In this document: in pieces, positions 37,574 through 46,296 of the stretch
Numbering within the stretch: the first letter of the stretch is position 1
Layout of the letters: every line of letters begins with the position of its first letter
Assembly (NCBI GenBank): GCA_900758475.1
Contig: CAAERQ010000016.1
Coordinates: 30,379 to 94,378, forward strand
Source of the DNA: an uncultured Collinsella sp.
GTDB taxonomy: Bacteria; Actinomycetota; Coriobacteriia; Coriobacteriales; Coriobacteriaceae
Length of the DNA: 64,000 bases
Direction of reading: 5' to 3'
The notes under the pieces: model-generated
What the model was told of the DNA's origin: nothing
Database searches by the model: none
The model's input: the letters and a program-made list of their open reading frames with translations, nothing else
Position numbers and translations under genes: made by a program

Positions 37574-39457
37574 ATGGGTACCCGCGAGCGACATATCGGC
37601 CACGCGGCCGCCCGGACCGCGCCGGTTGCGGATCCCAGGGGTGGCAGGCTCTTCGCCATGCCGCGATTCCTTGTTGGCATAACACATCAGGTGTACCGTC
37701 ACCGCGTCTTTGCTATCGCCGGCGCCATCACCGCGCTGTTCCTCATGCTTTTGGCAGTCTTGCCGGCGCTGTTCGCCTTCGACCCCAAACTTTCTAACGC
37801 CGTGCCCGCCTATAGCGAGGTGTCCGAAGAGGTCGTGGATGCGCTCGTCCATTCGAGCTCTCTGCCGCTGCTTGTCGCCGCAATTGTATTTTCGATCTGG
37901 GGCGTATCGGTCTATCTGCGCTGTTTGGACTATGTGCTGCGTCGGCGCCTTGTGGCCATCGCCGCCATCTGCGCCCTATGGATGATCGAGGTCATTCTCA
38001 AGTACAAGTCGTTCACGCCGTTCTATGCCACCGTGCTGTGGTACCTGTACTACGTGCCCATGACGCTTATTCCGCTGCTCTATCAGCTCTGCGGCCTGCG
38101 CCTTGCGGGCCTGGAGCAACACCGCCTGGGTCGCCGCTACTGCGCTGCGCTGTGGATTGCGGCCATCCTGCTTATCGGATTTGTGCTCACCAACGATTTT
38201 CACCAGCAGGTCTTCCACTTTGACCGTACAAGCGACACCTGGAGCAACGATTACACGTACGGCTGGGGTTATTTCGCCGTCCTCGTGTGGACGGCCTTTG
38301 ACTTCGTGGCCTTTTTTATCCTGGTTAGTCGGTCCTCGTCCTTTCGCATCCAGCGTTTCTCGGGCACGGCGGCGCTCGTACTGCTGGGTGGCGCATTCTT
38401 TGCCATCTCGTATGCGTTGCGTGTGCCCTGGGCATGGAGGCTCAATTTTTCGCTCGTCTATTGCATCCTGTGCGTGGTGGCGATGGAAATCTGTCTCGAT
38501 TGCGGTGTCATTCCGTCGTATCACGACATCGCCGGCATCTTCGACACCTTGCCGCTCGACCTCAAAGTTCTAACGCGCGACCTGCAGGAGGTCTATGCCA
38601 CGCCGGTGTCAAAGCCAATGCCGGTAGGCGTGCGTGAGGAGTTGCGGACCCAGGAGCACGGCCGCGCCCATGCCTTTGCCGTGGCGTCCGATCCCGATGT
38701 GATGTACCGTGCCTTTCCACTGCTGGGCGGATCGGCCCTGCTTGCCCAAGACGTGTCGGAGCTCAACGAGCTTAACCGTGAACTGGCACATCGTCGCATG
38801 GAGCTGCAGCGTCAAAACGAGCTACTCGCCGCCGACTACGACCTTAAGACGCATTTGGCAGATCAAGAGGCCGAGACCTTGCTGGTCCAAGACGTGGACC
38901 AGGCGCTTGCCCGCGCACTCGAAGGGATGTACGACCTGCTGAGCTCGCTGCCGCCGTTGACCGATGAAGTATCTTCGCACGAGCGCTACCGCATGCTGCA
39001 GCGCGCCAAGATGCTCGTCGCCTATTGCAAGCGCAAGGGGTCGCTCACGTTGGCGCAGCACGGGGAGAGCGGTTTTGACCGCGACCGTATTCAGCTCATT
39101 GCCAACGAGCTCGCAAGCGACCTGCGCACCATCGATATCGATTGCGCCTCGATTATCGCCATACGGCGCCCGATGCACGCCAGTACGGTAAGCGCCCTGT
39201 ACGACTGCGTGTATGACTTTGCGTTTTTTGCCTACACCACCGATCATCCGGCGCTTATGTATCACCTGAGTGACCATGATCGGTGCAGCGTCGAGTTGCG
39301 TGCCACGCTTTTCTCCAACGACGAGGAGGATCTTTCGCAGACACCCGCTGCGCAAGAGCTCGAAAGCGCTTTGCAAGGGCGCAACGTGGCATACCGCCTT
39401 GAGGGCGAGCCCGGCCAGCTGCGCATGATCGTCTTGATGCCGAGGGCGGGTGAGTGA
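37574..39457 (+). CDS. 7TM sensor protein, kinase-like but degenerate
   Basis: 627 residues. After a basic N-terminus come seven or eight membrane helices (about 40-330) resembling the N-terminal 7TM region of histidine kinases. A cytoplasmic region follows with a coiled coil (about 395-440, ELNELNRELAHRRMELQRQNELLAADYDL) and a DHp-like helix, but at the expected phospho-acceptor site it reads LLVQDVDQALARAL, without histidine. No HATPase N-box or G-box is visible. It is probably a sensor or pseudokinase partner of the true kinase encoded 2 bp downstream. Start ATG 37574 chosen for AAAGGGA. Confidence 0.7.
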   Translation: MGTRERHIGHAAARTAPVADPRGGRLFAMPRFLVGITHQVYRHRVFAIAGAITALFLMLLAVLPALFAFDPKLSNAVPAYSEVSEEVVDALVHSSSLPLLVAAIVFSIWGVSVYLRCLDYVLRRRLVAIAAICALWMIEVILKYKSFTPFYATVLWYLYYVPMTLIPLLYQLCGLRLAGLEQHRLGRRYCAALWIAAILLIGFVLTNDFHQQVFHFDRTSDTWSNDYTYGWGYFAVLVWTAFDFVAFFILVSRSSSFRIQRFSGTAALVLLGGAFFAISYALRVPWAWRLNFSLVYCILCVVAMEICLDCGVIPSYHDIAGIFDTLPLDLKVLTRDLQEVYATPVSKPMPVGVREELRTQEHGRAHAFAVASDPDVMYRAFPLLGGSALLAQDVSELNELNRELAHRRMELQRQNELLAADYDLKTHLADQEAETLLVQDVDQALARALEGMYDLLSSLPPLTDEVSSHERYRMLQRAKMLVAYCKRKGSLTLAQHGESGFDRDRIQLIANELASDLRTIDIDCASIIAIRRPMHASTVSALYDCVYDFAFFAYTTDHPALMYHLSDHDRCSVELRATLFSNDEEDLSQTPAAQELESALQGRNVAYRLEGEPGQLRMIVLMPRAGE

Positions 39458-39459
39458 CG

Positions 39460-40953
39460 ATGCAGATTTCGCTCATTCTTCCCCAAATCGTTGCGCTCGA
39501 TGTTGTCTTTGCCCTGGCTGCGTGTCTGCAGACGATCCACGTCCCGCTCATCGCATCGCGCCGCTCGTCCTATAACCGTAAGGTGATTTGCGCCTACGAG
39601 GCGAGCCTCGTGCTTCACCTGGTGGTTTCGGCGCTTATCCTGTTCGCGTCGTCTGGCTCGTATCTGGTGGCGCCGCTTGACGTTTGCGCCAGGGCAATGG
39701 GCGGAGTGCTGTGGCTCAATGCCGCAATCTTTGCCTATGGCGTGGTGCTTATGGTGCACTATCGTCGCCCCGTCATGCTGGTCGAGCTGCTGCTTGTTGT
39801 CACCGTTACACCGCCGGTGGTTTTTGCCATGGGCTCGGCGTGGACCGTTGTCCTTATCGCAGAGGGAGCGTTCTTCCTGTTCCGTTCCATCGCGGCGCTC
39901 TTGATGGACGTCCGTAACCGCCAGGAGGATATCACCGCGTTCTCGACGATCGAGACCATCAACGTGATTCCCGTGGGCATCCTGTATCTGGACCCGAGGG
40001 GCCGTCCGCTGCTCATGAACCGCTGCATGCGCAAAAACCTGGTGGAACTTCATATGCCCACCGATCTAGGTGACATGAGCGACACATGGAACGACTTGCG
40101 CAAACTTAGCATGCAAATGCCCGAAAGCAGCACTAATCGCGCCCATATCGACCTTGATCGCTTTGGTAGGGATCGCGCCGTGGTCGAGATCTCTCCTTCC
40201 GAGATTCGTCTGTTCGTGCGTGACTCCGTTACGGTCTCGGGCCGTCCGTTCGAGCGCGTCGTCGGCCTGGACGTGACGGAATACGCACACGCCTACGACC
40301 GCCTGGCGCAAGCCAACCACCTGCTTGAGCTTGCGGGCCAAGAGCTCCAGGCCCAGATCGAAGAAGTTAAAAAGGTTGCCGACAATGCGGCCTACCTACG
40401 TATGCGCGCCCGCGTTCACGATGTGATCGGGCAGCGCCTGTCCATTCTCCATCGCTATTTGGAGGAGGGGCGCCTGGACGACGAGTCGCTCGAGCAGATT
40501 GACCCGTTGCTGCGCTCAATTGCCGCCGATTTGCGCAGTGGCGGTGCCAGCGAGCCTGCAGAGCAGCTGGGTGATATCGTCCATGCTTTTGGCCTGGTGA
40601 GTGTGCAGATCGATGTTGAGGGTGCGCTGCCTGAGGACGCGCGTGTCGCCGCCGCATTTTTGCAGATTATTCGCGAGGCCTCGACCAATGCCACCAAGCA
40701 TGCGCAAGCGCATCGGGTCCATGTGCGCCTGTGGCAGGAGGGGGCGGATGCTGACGGCATCGCGCACATGACGATTTCTAACGACGGGTCCCCGGCCCCC
40801 GTATCGTATCGCGAGGGAACGGGTATCCCAGGTATGAGGCATGTCGCGCAAGATCTGGGTGGCAGCCTAGAGGTCCATACTGCCCAGCCCTTTACGCTTG
40901 CGGCGTCCATCCCGCTGAGCTCCAACGCCACGGTCCAAAGGAGAAGTTCATGA
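39460..40953 (+). CDS. Sensor histidine kinase
   Basis: 497 residues. About five or six membrane helices (1-155), a PAS-like region (about 165-280; VIPVGILYLDPRGRPLLMNRCM), a coiled-coil DHp with phospho-acceptor H320 in RARVHDVIGQRL, and a HATPase domain with the N-box IREASTNATKHAQ (N410) and a G-box in GTGIPGMRHVAQDLGG. The VHDVIGQ H-box and its distance to the N-box fit the NarX/LiaS-like class that pairs with LuxR-type regulators, as here. The ATG at 39460 is two bases past the preceding stop; the next gene overlaps by ATGA. The signal is unknown. Confidence 0.88.
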   Translation: MQISLILPQIVALDVVFALAACLQTIHVPLIASRRSSYNRKVICAYEASLVLHLVVSALILFASSGSYLVAPLDVCARAMGGVLWLNAAIFAYGVVLMVHYRRPVMLVELLLVVTVTPPVVFAMGSAWTVVLIAEGAFFLFRSIAALLMDVRNRQEDITAFSTIETINVIPVGILYLDPRGRPLLMNRCMRKNLVELHMPTDLGDMSDTWNDLRKLSMQMPESSTNRAHIDLDRFGRDRAVVEISPSEIRLFVRDSVTVSGRPFERVVGLDVTEYAHAYDRLAQANHLLELAGQELQAQIEEVKKVADNAAYLRMRARVHDVIGQRLSILHRYLEEGRLDDESLEQIDPLLRSIAADLRSGGASEPAEQLGDIVHAFGLVSVQIDVEGALPEDARVAAAFLQIIREASTNATKHAQAHRVHVRLWQEGADADGIAHMTISNDGSPAPVSYREGTGIPGMRHVAQDLGGSLEVHTAQPFTLAASIPLSSNATVQRRSS

Positions 40954-41573
40954 TCCGCGTCCTTATAGTCGAAGACCAGGCCATCCTGCGCGAGAGCCTG
41001 GCGCGCTCCGTTGGCGACCAGCCCGATATGACCGTTGTTTCCGCCATCGCCGATGCCTCCGAGGCCTTGGGTGTCGCGCTCAAGGAGCGTCCGGACATGA
41101 TACTGATGGACGTATGCACCGAGCATGATTCCAACGGCATCGTGGCGGCGGCGCGCATCAAGGAGCAGCTGCCCGAGTGCCGCATCATTATCATGACCGG
41201 CATGCCCGAGATCACCTTTGTCGATCAGGCCCGCGAGGCGGGCGTCGATAGCTTTGTTTACAAGAACGTCGGTATCGACGAGCTGTTCGCCGTGATGCGC
41301 TCCACGCTGGCGGGCTATTGCACGTTTCCCAAGCCGCCCGAGAGTATTTTTTCTGGTACGGCGGCACTCGACGATGCCGAGCTGTCGATTTTGCGCCTTG
41401 CCTGCGAGGGCAAAAGCCGCCGCGAGATCGCGGCCGAGCTGTTTATGAGCGAGGGCACCATCAAGCGCCGCATCTCGGAGATCCTGAGCAAGACCGGCTA
41501 CGACAACATCATGCGCCTGGCCGTGCATGCGGTGACCGAGGGCAGCATCGTTCCCAACATGGAACGCCCGTAA
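40950..41573 (+). CDS. NarL/LuxR family response regulator
   Basis: 207 residues. The receiver domain (1-125) has the acidic pocket in VEDQ, phospho-acceptor D in ILMDVCTEHDSNG, T in IIMTGMP and K in VYKNVG. The C-terminal LuxR helix-turn-helix (about 140-200) reads DDAELSILRLACEGKSRREIAAELFMSEGTIKRRISEILSKTG. The gene overlaps the kinase gene by 4 bp (ATGA), so this kinase is its cognate. Targets cannot be identified; the convergent envelope island at 41767-46064 is one candidate. Confidence 0.93.
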   Translation: MIRVLIVEDQAILRESLARSVGDQPDMTVVSAIADASEALGVALKERPDMILMDVCTEHDSNGIVAAARIKEQLPECRIIIMTGMPEITFVDQAREAGVDSFVYKNVGIDELFAVMRSTLAGYCTFPKPPESIFSGTAALDDAELSILRLACEGKSRREIAAELFMSEGTIKRRISEILSKTGYDNIMRLAVHAVTEGSIVPNMERP

Positions 41574-41609
41574 TCGACGCGCTCATCCGTGTTCTGGCGC
41601 CGTAAAGAT

Positions 41610-41650
41610 AGACCACCCGCCGTTTCGCATCTAAAAACGGCGGGCGGTCT
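41610..41650 (+). terminator. Terminator of the two-component operon
   Basis: AGACCACCCGCCGTTT and AAACGGCGGGCGGTCT form a nearly perfect 16-bp stem, followed by GCTTG. Confidence 0.75.
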
Positions 41651-41682
41651 GCTTGTATGGACAGTGCTGTTGGCATGAAGCG

Positions 41683-41715
41683 GCGGGGTCGCAGGATCAT
41701 CTCCTGCGGCCCCGC
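41683..41715 (-). terminator. Terminator of the envelope island
   Basis: GCGGGGTCGCAGGA pairs with TCCTGCGGCCCCGC, about 50 bp beyond the stop of the minus-strand lipoprotein gene. No strong T-run on either strand. Confidence 0.6.
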
Positions 41716-41766
41716 CTGGCATGTGCGCGGATGTGTCCGCCAATCCGCGGCTGACGTTACGTGCCG

Positions 41767-42609
41767 TTACGCGATGGTTGCGGTGTAAGAGGCGACGTCC
41801 TCGTAGGAATCGGTCAGATAGGCGTCAATGCCGATGGTCGTGTTAACCAGGTCGTCAAGGCTGTCAAGCTCGCCGTTCGAGAACGTGAATTCCTCGGTGG
41901 CGTTGGTGCCGGCCATCAGGTGAGCCGAGAACCAGGGTTCCTTCATGGTGCCGTTGACGTTGGTCTTGCCGGAAGGAGCGTAGAAGGTCAGGTCCTTGTC
42001 GCTCTTGTTGGTGATGTTGACGACAAAGCCGATGTCGCCCCAGTCGTCCTTGAACTTCTCGGTGATGGTGATGGTGCACAGATCGTCATCGGCGACGGTG
42101 ACGGCGGGGGAGATTTCAATCTTCTGGACGTCGTCGTCTTCGACGGCCTCATCGATCTCATCTTCCTTCTCAGCCGCCTCGCGATCCTTCTTCACCGTAC
42201 CGGACAGGTCCTTGTCGGACTTGGTAAAGACAAGATTGCCGTCATCTTCTTCGAGGATGAGTTTTCCGTCCTTGAGCTTCATGTCATGCGACTCGTCTTC
42301 GGCGGTGATGGTTACGGTGGTGGCGTCCTTTGCCTCCCATTTAAGGTCGACGACTTCAAGGAACAGATCGAGGGCGCCTGTACCGTCCTCATCGAGAATC
42401 AGGACGCAGTGGACACCCCAATCCTCGAGCATCTTCATGTACTCATCGGTCAGCTCTTCGCCCTCCAGGGTTCCACCCGAGAGTTCCCAGCTGCCGACGA
42501 AGTTGGCCTTGGGGTCTTTGCCGCCGCCGCTGCAGCCCGTCAGGGCAAAGGCGAGCGCCAGGACGCATGTCAGAAATGCGAGTACGGACTTTTTGAACGT
42601 TGTCTTCAT
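41767..42609 (-). CDS. Secreted lipoprotein of unknown function
   Basis: 280 residues. A typical lipoprotein signal: KKSVLAFLTCVLALAFALTGC, with the lipobox LTGC and a Gly/Ser linker. The mature part has two regions: an N-terminal one (about 35-140) of lipocalin-like alternating strands (FVGSWELSGGTLEGEEL, VTITAEDESHDMKLKDGKLILEEDD), and a C-terminal one (about 170-280; ITNKSDKDLTFYAPSGKTNVNGT), which looks like a DUF4352/DUF5067-type immunoglobulin fold, joined by a very acidic linker. It closes the minus-strand island, 80 bp after the SPFH gene. Probably anchored to the outer face of the membrane. Confidence 0.75.
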   Translation of the reverse strand: MKTTFKKSVLAFLTCVLALAFALTGCSGGGKDPKANFVGSWELSGGTLEGEELTDEYMKMLEDWGVHCVLILDEDGTGALDLFLEVVDLKWEAKDATTVTITAEDESHDMKLKDGKLILEEDDGNLVFTKSDKDLSGTVKKDREAAEKEDEIDEAVEDDDVQKIEISPAVTVADDDLCTITITEKFKDDWGDIGFVVNITNKSDKDLTFYAPSGKTNVNGTMKEPWFSAHLMAGTNATEEFTFSNGELDSLDDLVNTTIGIDAYLTDSYEDVASYTATIA

Positions 42610-42689
42610 GGTGTCCTCCTTCTTGTGTGAAAGCCCATAGAAGCAAATGCGGGGGTGGCGGATCCCCCGCCAATTACCAGATAGAGGGA

Positions 42690-43931
42690 CTAGGGCCGGG
42701 GCGTTCCGCAGTTGCTGCAGAATTTGCCGCCGTTTTCGCTACCGCAGTTGGGGCAGAACCACTTGGCCGGTACCGGGGCGGGTGCGGGACTGCCGCACTC
42801 GGAGCAGAACTTGTCGGTGTTGGTGGCGCCGCAACTGCAGGTCCACGTGCCGGCCGCGGGGGCAGCGGCAGGAGCCGGTGCGGGGGCGGGTGCCGGAGCC
42901 GGCTGCGGGGCGGCCTGCTGCTGTGCCTGGCCGGCGGCGAACAGCTGGCTGGCGTTCATGCCGCCCATGCCGCCTGCCATGCCCATGCCCATAAAGCCGG
43001 CCATCGCGCCGTTGGGGTTGGCCGCTGCGGCGCGCATCGCATCGCTCTGGGCGCTGGCGATGTTGGCGGCTGCCATGGTGGGATCGCGCATGACCGCGGC
43101 CTTCTGCAGATCCTTGATCATCTGCTCGTCTTCTTGCGAGGCGGCGATGGAGTTGACGCCAAAGCTCACAATCTCGACGCCGCGCAGGTCGCGCCAGTCG
43201 GCCGAGAGGACCTCGTTGAGCGCGCGGGCGAGCTCGGTGGTGTGGCCGGGAATGGCGCTGTAGCGAATGCCCATCTCCGAGATCTTGGCAAAGGCGGGCT
43301 GCAGAGCGGTGAGCAGCTCGGACTTAAGCTGGCTGTCGATCTTATCGCGCGTGTAGCTATCGGTCACGTTGCCGCACACGTTGGTGTAGAACAGCAGCGG
43401 GTTGGTGATGCGGTACGAATACTCGCCGTTGCAGCGAACGGAGATGTCGACGTCCAGGCCAATGTTGTTATCGACCACGCGGAAAGGCACGGGCGAGGCG
43501 GTGCCGTACTTGTTACCGATGATCTCCTTGGTGTTGATGAAGTAGACGCGCTGGTCCTTGCCTGCGTCGCCGCCAAAGGTAAAGCGGCTGCCGATATTGG
43601 CGAACGTCTCCTTGATGGAGTCGCCCAGGTTGCCGCTAAAGACGCTCGGCTCGCTGCCGGTGTCAAAGACGAACTCGCCGGGCTCCAGCGCGACCTCGAT
43701 GATCTTGCCGTTTTGCACCACGAGCATGCCCTGGCCGTCGTTGACGGCGATGACGGAGCCGTTGGAGATGACGTTGTCCTCGCCGCGCGTGTTGGAGCTG
43801 CGGCCGCCGGTGCGCTTGCTGCCCTTGCAGGCCAAGACGTCAGCGGGCATCGATTCGCAATAGATAAATTCCTTCCACTGGTCGGCCATGACGCCGCCGG
43901 CAGCACCCAATCCAGCTTTCAAGAGTCCCAT
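42690..43931 (-). CDS. SPFH domain protein with C-terminal double zinc ribbon (YdjI-like)
   Basis: 413 residues. An SPFH/virion-core-like domain (about 20-290; GMLVVQNGKIIEVALEPGEFVFDTGSEP, VSFGVNSIAASQEDEQMIKDLQKAA), then a Gly/Met/Ala and Pro/Ala-rich linker (about 300-365). Two zinc ribbons end the protein: CSCGATNTDKFCSECG and CPNCGSENGGKFCSNCG. The same layout occurs in Bacillus subtilis YdjI, which helps link PspA to the membrane under envelope stress. No membrane helix is evident, so it would be recruited by the zinc-ribbon membrane protein encoded just upstream. Second-last gene of the island. Confidence 0.85.
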   Translation of the reverse strand: MGLLKAGLGAAGGVMADQWKEFIYCESMPADVLACKGSKRTGGRSSNTRGEDNVISNGSVIAVNDGQGMLVVQNGKIIEVALEPGEFVFDTGSEPSVFSGNLGDSIKETFANIGSRFTFGGDAGKDQRVYFINTKEIIGNKYGTASPVPFRVVDNNIGLDVDISVRCNGEYSYRITNPLLFYTNVCGNVTDSYTRDKIDSQLKSELLTALQPAFAKISEMGIRYSAIPGHTTELARALNEVLSADWRDLRGVEIVSFGVNSIAASQEDEQMIKDLQKAAVMRDPTMAAANIASAQSDAMRAAAANPNGAMAGFMGMGMAGGMGGMNASQLFAAGQAQQQAAPQPAPAPAPAPAPAAAPAAGTWTCSCGATNTDKFCSECGSPAPAPVPAKWFCPNCGSENGGKFCSNCGTPRP

Positions 43932-43979
43932 GGTGATCTTCCTTTCTCGTCAAAGGCCGGGTGGTATTGGTCAGAATGG

Positions 43980-45302
43980 CTAATCGTCCTTGTTGTCCTT
44001 CATGACAACGGTGGTCTCGGTGTGGCTGAAGGTGTCGTGCTTCTCGGTCAGGTCGAGCTCGCCGCAGTAGCAGTCGGCGTGGGTGGCCTCGTTGGCCGTC
44101 TTGAGCTGGCCTACCAGCAGCACGTCTGCGATGATCACGATGATCAGCGGCGCGACGATGTTGATGAGGATGCCCTCGACATCAAAGGTGAGGTAATCCG
44201 GATCGAAGGCGTTCTCGCCCATAAAGAGAATCTGGGAAAGGACAAATCCGATCGCAAAGAACAGCACCGAGGCGATAGCGAGCTTGGGCTTGGAGCAGGG
44301 AAGCTCGCCGACCATGCGGCCGGTTTGGCCGTTCATGGCAAACAGGTAACTCTTGCCGTTCCACGAGGTAGAGAGCATCCACACGGGGAACAGAGCATAA
44401 TCGTTTTCTTCCCAGGTGTAGTCGAGCTGCTTGCTTTCGACCGTGGCGTCGTCGTACTCGTCGACGACGGTCTCGCGCAGGGCTGAGATCGTGCTCTCCT
44501 CCATGCGGCGCTCGGCGCGCGCCTTGCAGGTTTCGCAATCCTCGTCATAGCGGTTGGCGATGTAGCCGGGCATATAGGCGACCGAGAACGGGCACAGCGC
44601 GTCGTAGTCAAACGGCTCGATGGCGTCCATGTGGCCGTCGGGCATCTTGGACGATCCGTCGACGGGCACGCGCTCAAACGAGATATTGCCCTTACGGTAG
44701 GCGTCGTAGTGGTCGGTGGTCGTGACGGTGCGGTCGGATTCCTCGGTCACGGTCTCGTTGGTCGCGTCAAAGTACACTTCGCCGTCAACGCGGGCGCCGT
44801 AGAGCCAAAACGGCACGTAAACGCCTTGGACCTCGTCGATGTGGTTGCCGGTGACAAAGCTCTTGGGCAGCAGGATTTTACCCTTGTAGTGGTCTTTGAG
44901 CGCGGCCATGACATCGTCGCGCCCGAGCTTAAACGGAATCACCAGGTCGGGTGAGAAGTCGCCCGAGAGCTGGCCGGGTGCCACGGCGGAGTTGCCGCAG
45001 TACGGGCAGGTGGTGACGGCGACGGTGCCGTCGGACACGAGCTCGGCGCCGCACGACGAGCAGATGTAGCCGGCGTTTTGAGCCAGCTCCTGCACGGCAT
45101 CGTCGACAGCAGGCTTGGGGGCCGCGGCTGCGGCATCGGCTTTGGCATCTGCCTTGTCCTGGCGCTCGCGATAGAGGGCCTCGACTTCTTCGACTTCAAA
45201 ACGCGAATCGCAGTAGTCGCAGACGAGCTTTTGCTCAGCACTGGCAAAGTGAAGGGGGCCGCCACACGCGGGGCACTGATAGTTGACGCTCTCAAAGGCC
45301 AT
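43980..45302 (-). CDS. TFIIB-type zinc-ribbon membrane protein (YdjG-like)
   Basis: 440 residues. Two N-terminal zinc ribbons: CPACGG...CDYCDS (about 10-31) and CSSCG...CPYCGN (about 80-103). A large soluble domain follows, with the family's FKLGRDDVMAALKDHYKGKILLPKSF and YVPFWLYGARVDGEVYFDA motifs, then two membrane helices (about 340-360 and 375-400) and a short cytoplasmic tail. B. subtilis YdjG has this form. It starts 24 bp after the DUF4428 gene and is followed 48 bp later by the SPFH gene, so the three are likely one complex at the inner face of the membrane. Confidence 0.83.
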   Translation of the reverse strand: MAFESVNYQCPACGGPLHFASAEQKLVCDYCDSRFEVEEVEALYRERQDKADAKADAAAAAPKPAVDDAVQELAQNAGYICSSCGAELVSDGTVAVTTCPYCGNSAVAPGQLSGDFSPDLVIPFKLGRDDVMAALKDHYKGKILLPKSFVTGNHIDEVQGVYVPFWLYGARVDGEVYFDATNETVTEESDRTVTTTDHYDAYRKGNISFERVPVDGSSKMPDGHMDAIEPFDYDALCPFSVAYMPGYIANRYDEDCETCKARAERRMEESTISALRETVVDEYDDATVESKQLDYTWEENDYALFPVWMLSTSWNGKSYLFAMNGQTGRMVGELPCSKPKLAIASVLFFAIGFVLSQILFMGENAFDPDYLTFDVEGILINIVAPLIIVIIADVLLVGQLKTANEATHADCYCGELDLTEKHDTFSHTETTVVMKDNKDD

Positions 45303-45326
45303 GATCGGTCCTTTCGCTGCCGGAGG

Positions 45327-46064
45327 CTATGCGCCGATGGCGCCGCCGCAGTATTCGCAGCGCCCGCTGGCATCGGGAATGGTGGTTGCACCGCAGAAGG
45401 GGCAGGTGACCGCGGTCTTGGGGGCCTTAGCGGCCACGACGCTGTCGCGCGTTTCCTGACGCAGCTGCACCAGCGCGTCGCGGACCTCGGTTGCCTGGCG
45501 CTTGGCCTCGCGGTATTCGATGGAACCGCGCTGATCAATGGTGGAGTCGTTCACGCGCAGGTTGATCTCGGTAAAGTACGGCGTGTTGACGTGGATGGTC
45601 AGGTTAAAGTCGTAATCCAGGTCGTAGCGCGGCGGATTGTAGCTCTCGCGCTCGCCGTCTTTTGTCTCGCGATAGATCTCGGTGCGGTGCTCGTCGATAT
45701 CCATATCGCAGCCGAGTACCTGCGAGAACTCGATGATGTCGGGATTGGCGTCGCGCCAGCGGCTCTGCGAAGTGATGATCAGCAGGCCCGCGTCTTCGTC
45801 GAGCATGATGTTGGTGCGCCCGGCCGAGAGTGTGCGCGTGGGGTTGAACGACGCCAGGCGCTCGGCATTGGCCTCGCGGTAGGCGAGTTGCTCGCGGATA
45901 TCGTCCGCGGTGCTGGAGCGATAGCCGTGGAAGTAGGGGGAGAGCTTGCCGGCACACTCTTTGCACAGGTAGCCTTCGCTGATCTTGGTCTTTCCCAAAA
46001 GTCCCAGCTCGGTACCGCAAATCGCGCACTCTTTCTTTTCGAACATCTTGTCAAAGAAGCCCAT
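45327..46064 (-). CDS. DUF4428 zinc-binding protein
   Basis: 245 residues. The N-terminal DUF4428-type finger is CAICGTELGLLGKTKISEGYLCKECAGKL (about 14-42). A middle domain (about 60-185; FNPTRTLSAGRTNIMLDEDAGLLIITS) of the PH/GRAM-like kind follows, then a helix, and a C-terminal zinc ribbon CPFCGATTIPDASGRCEYCGG. First gene of the minus-strand island. DUF4428 proteins are found next to SPFH and zinc-ribbon genes in Gram-positive bacteria; their job is not known. A possible adaptor that reads out or assembles the complex. Confidence 0.78.
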   Translation of the reverse strand: MGFFDKMFEKKECAICGTELGLLGKTKISEGYLCKECAGKLSPYFHGYRSSTADDIREQLAYREANAERLASFNPTRTLSAGRTNIMLDEDAGLLIITSQSRWRDANPDIIEFSQVLGCDMDIDEHRTEIYRETKDGERESYNPPRYDLDYDFNLTIHVNTPYFTEINLRVNDSTIDQRGSIEYREAKRQATEVRDALVQLRQETRDSVVAAKAPKTAVTCPFCGATTIPDASGRCEYCGGAIGA

Positions 46065-46207
46065 GGCTGCCTCCCATCAACAGGTAGCGTGTGTCACTTT
46101 TGATGATGGGGGAGTGCGCGATCTTTCACGATACCCAGACGGCTCAACGAGTCTCCACAACTGGGACACATGGCCCATTTTTGACTAGTCGTTGGAGGCA
46201 CTCTTCG

Positions 46208-46240
46208 GCCACTCATTGGGGACGCACTTAAATGAGTGGC
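46208..46240 (+). repeat. REP-like GGGGAC palindrome
   Basis: GCCACTCATT and AATGAGTGGC flank GGGGACGCACTTA. Related fragments (GACTAGTCGTT at 46184, GTTGGGGACGC at 46242) surround it in the 232-bp gap between two minus-strand genes. Confidence 0.7.
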
Positions 46241-46296
46241 AGTTGGGGACGCTCCATGCCGAATGTGGCGGTTGCCGAATGTGGGCGCCGTCCTTG

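Noticed and set aside
42600..44486. 628-codon plus-strand ORF opposite the SPFH and zinc-ribbon genes
   Set aside because: It is antisense to three clear genes, rich in Gly/Ala/Val/His as expected from a GC-rich complementary frame, and shows no domain or ribosome site.
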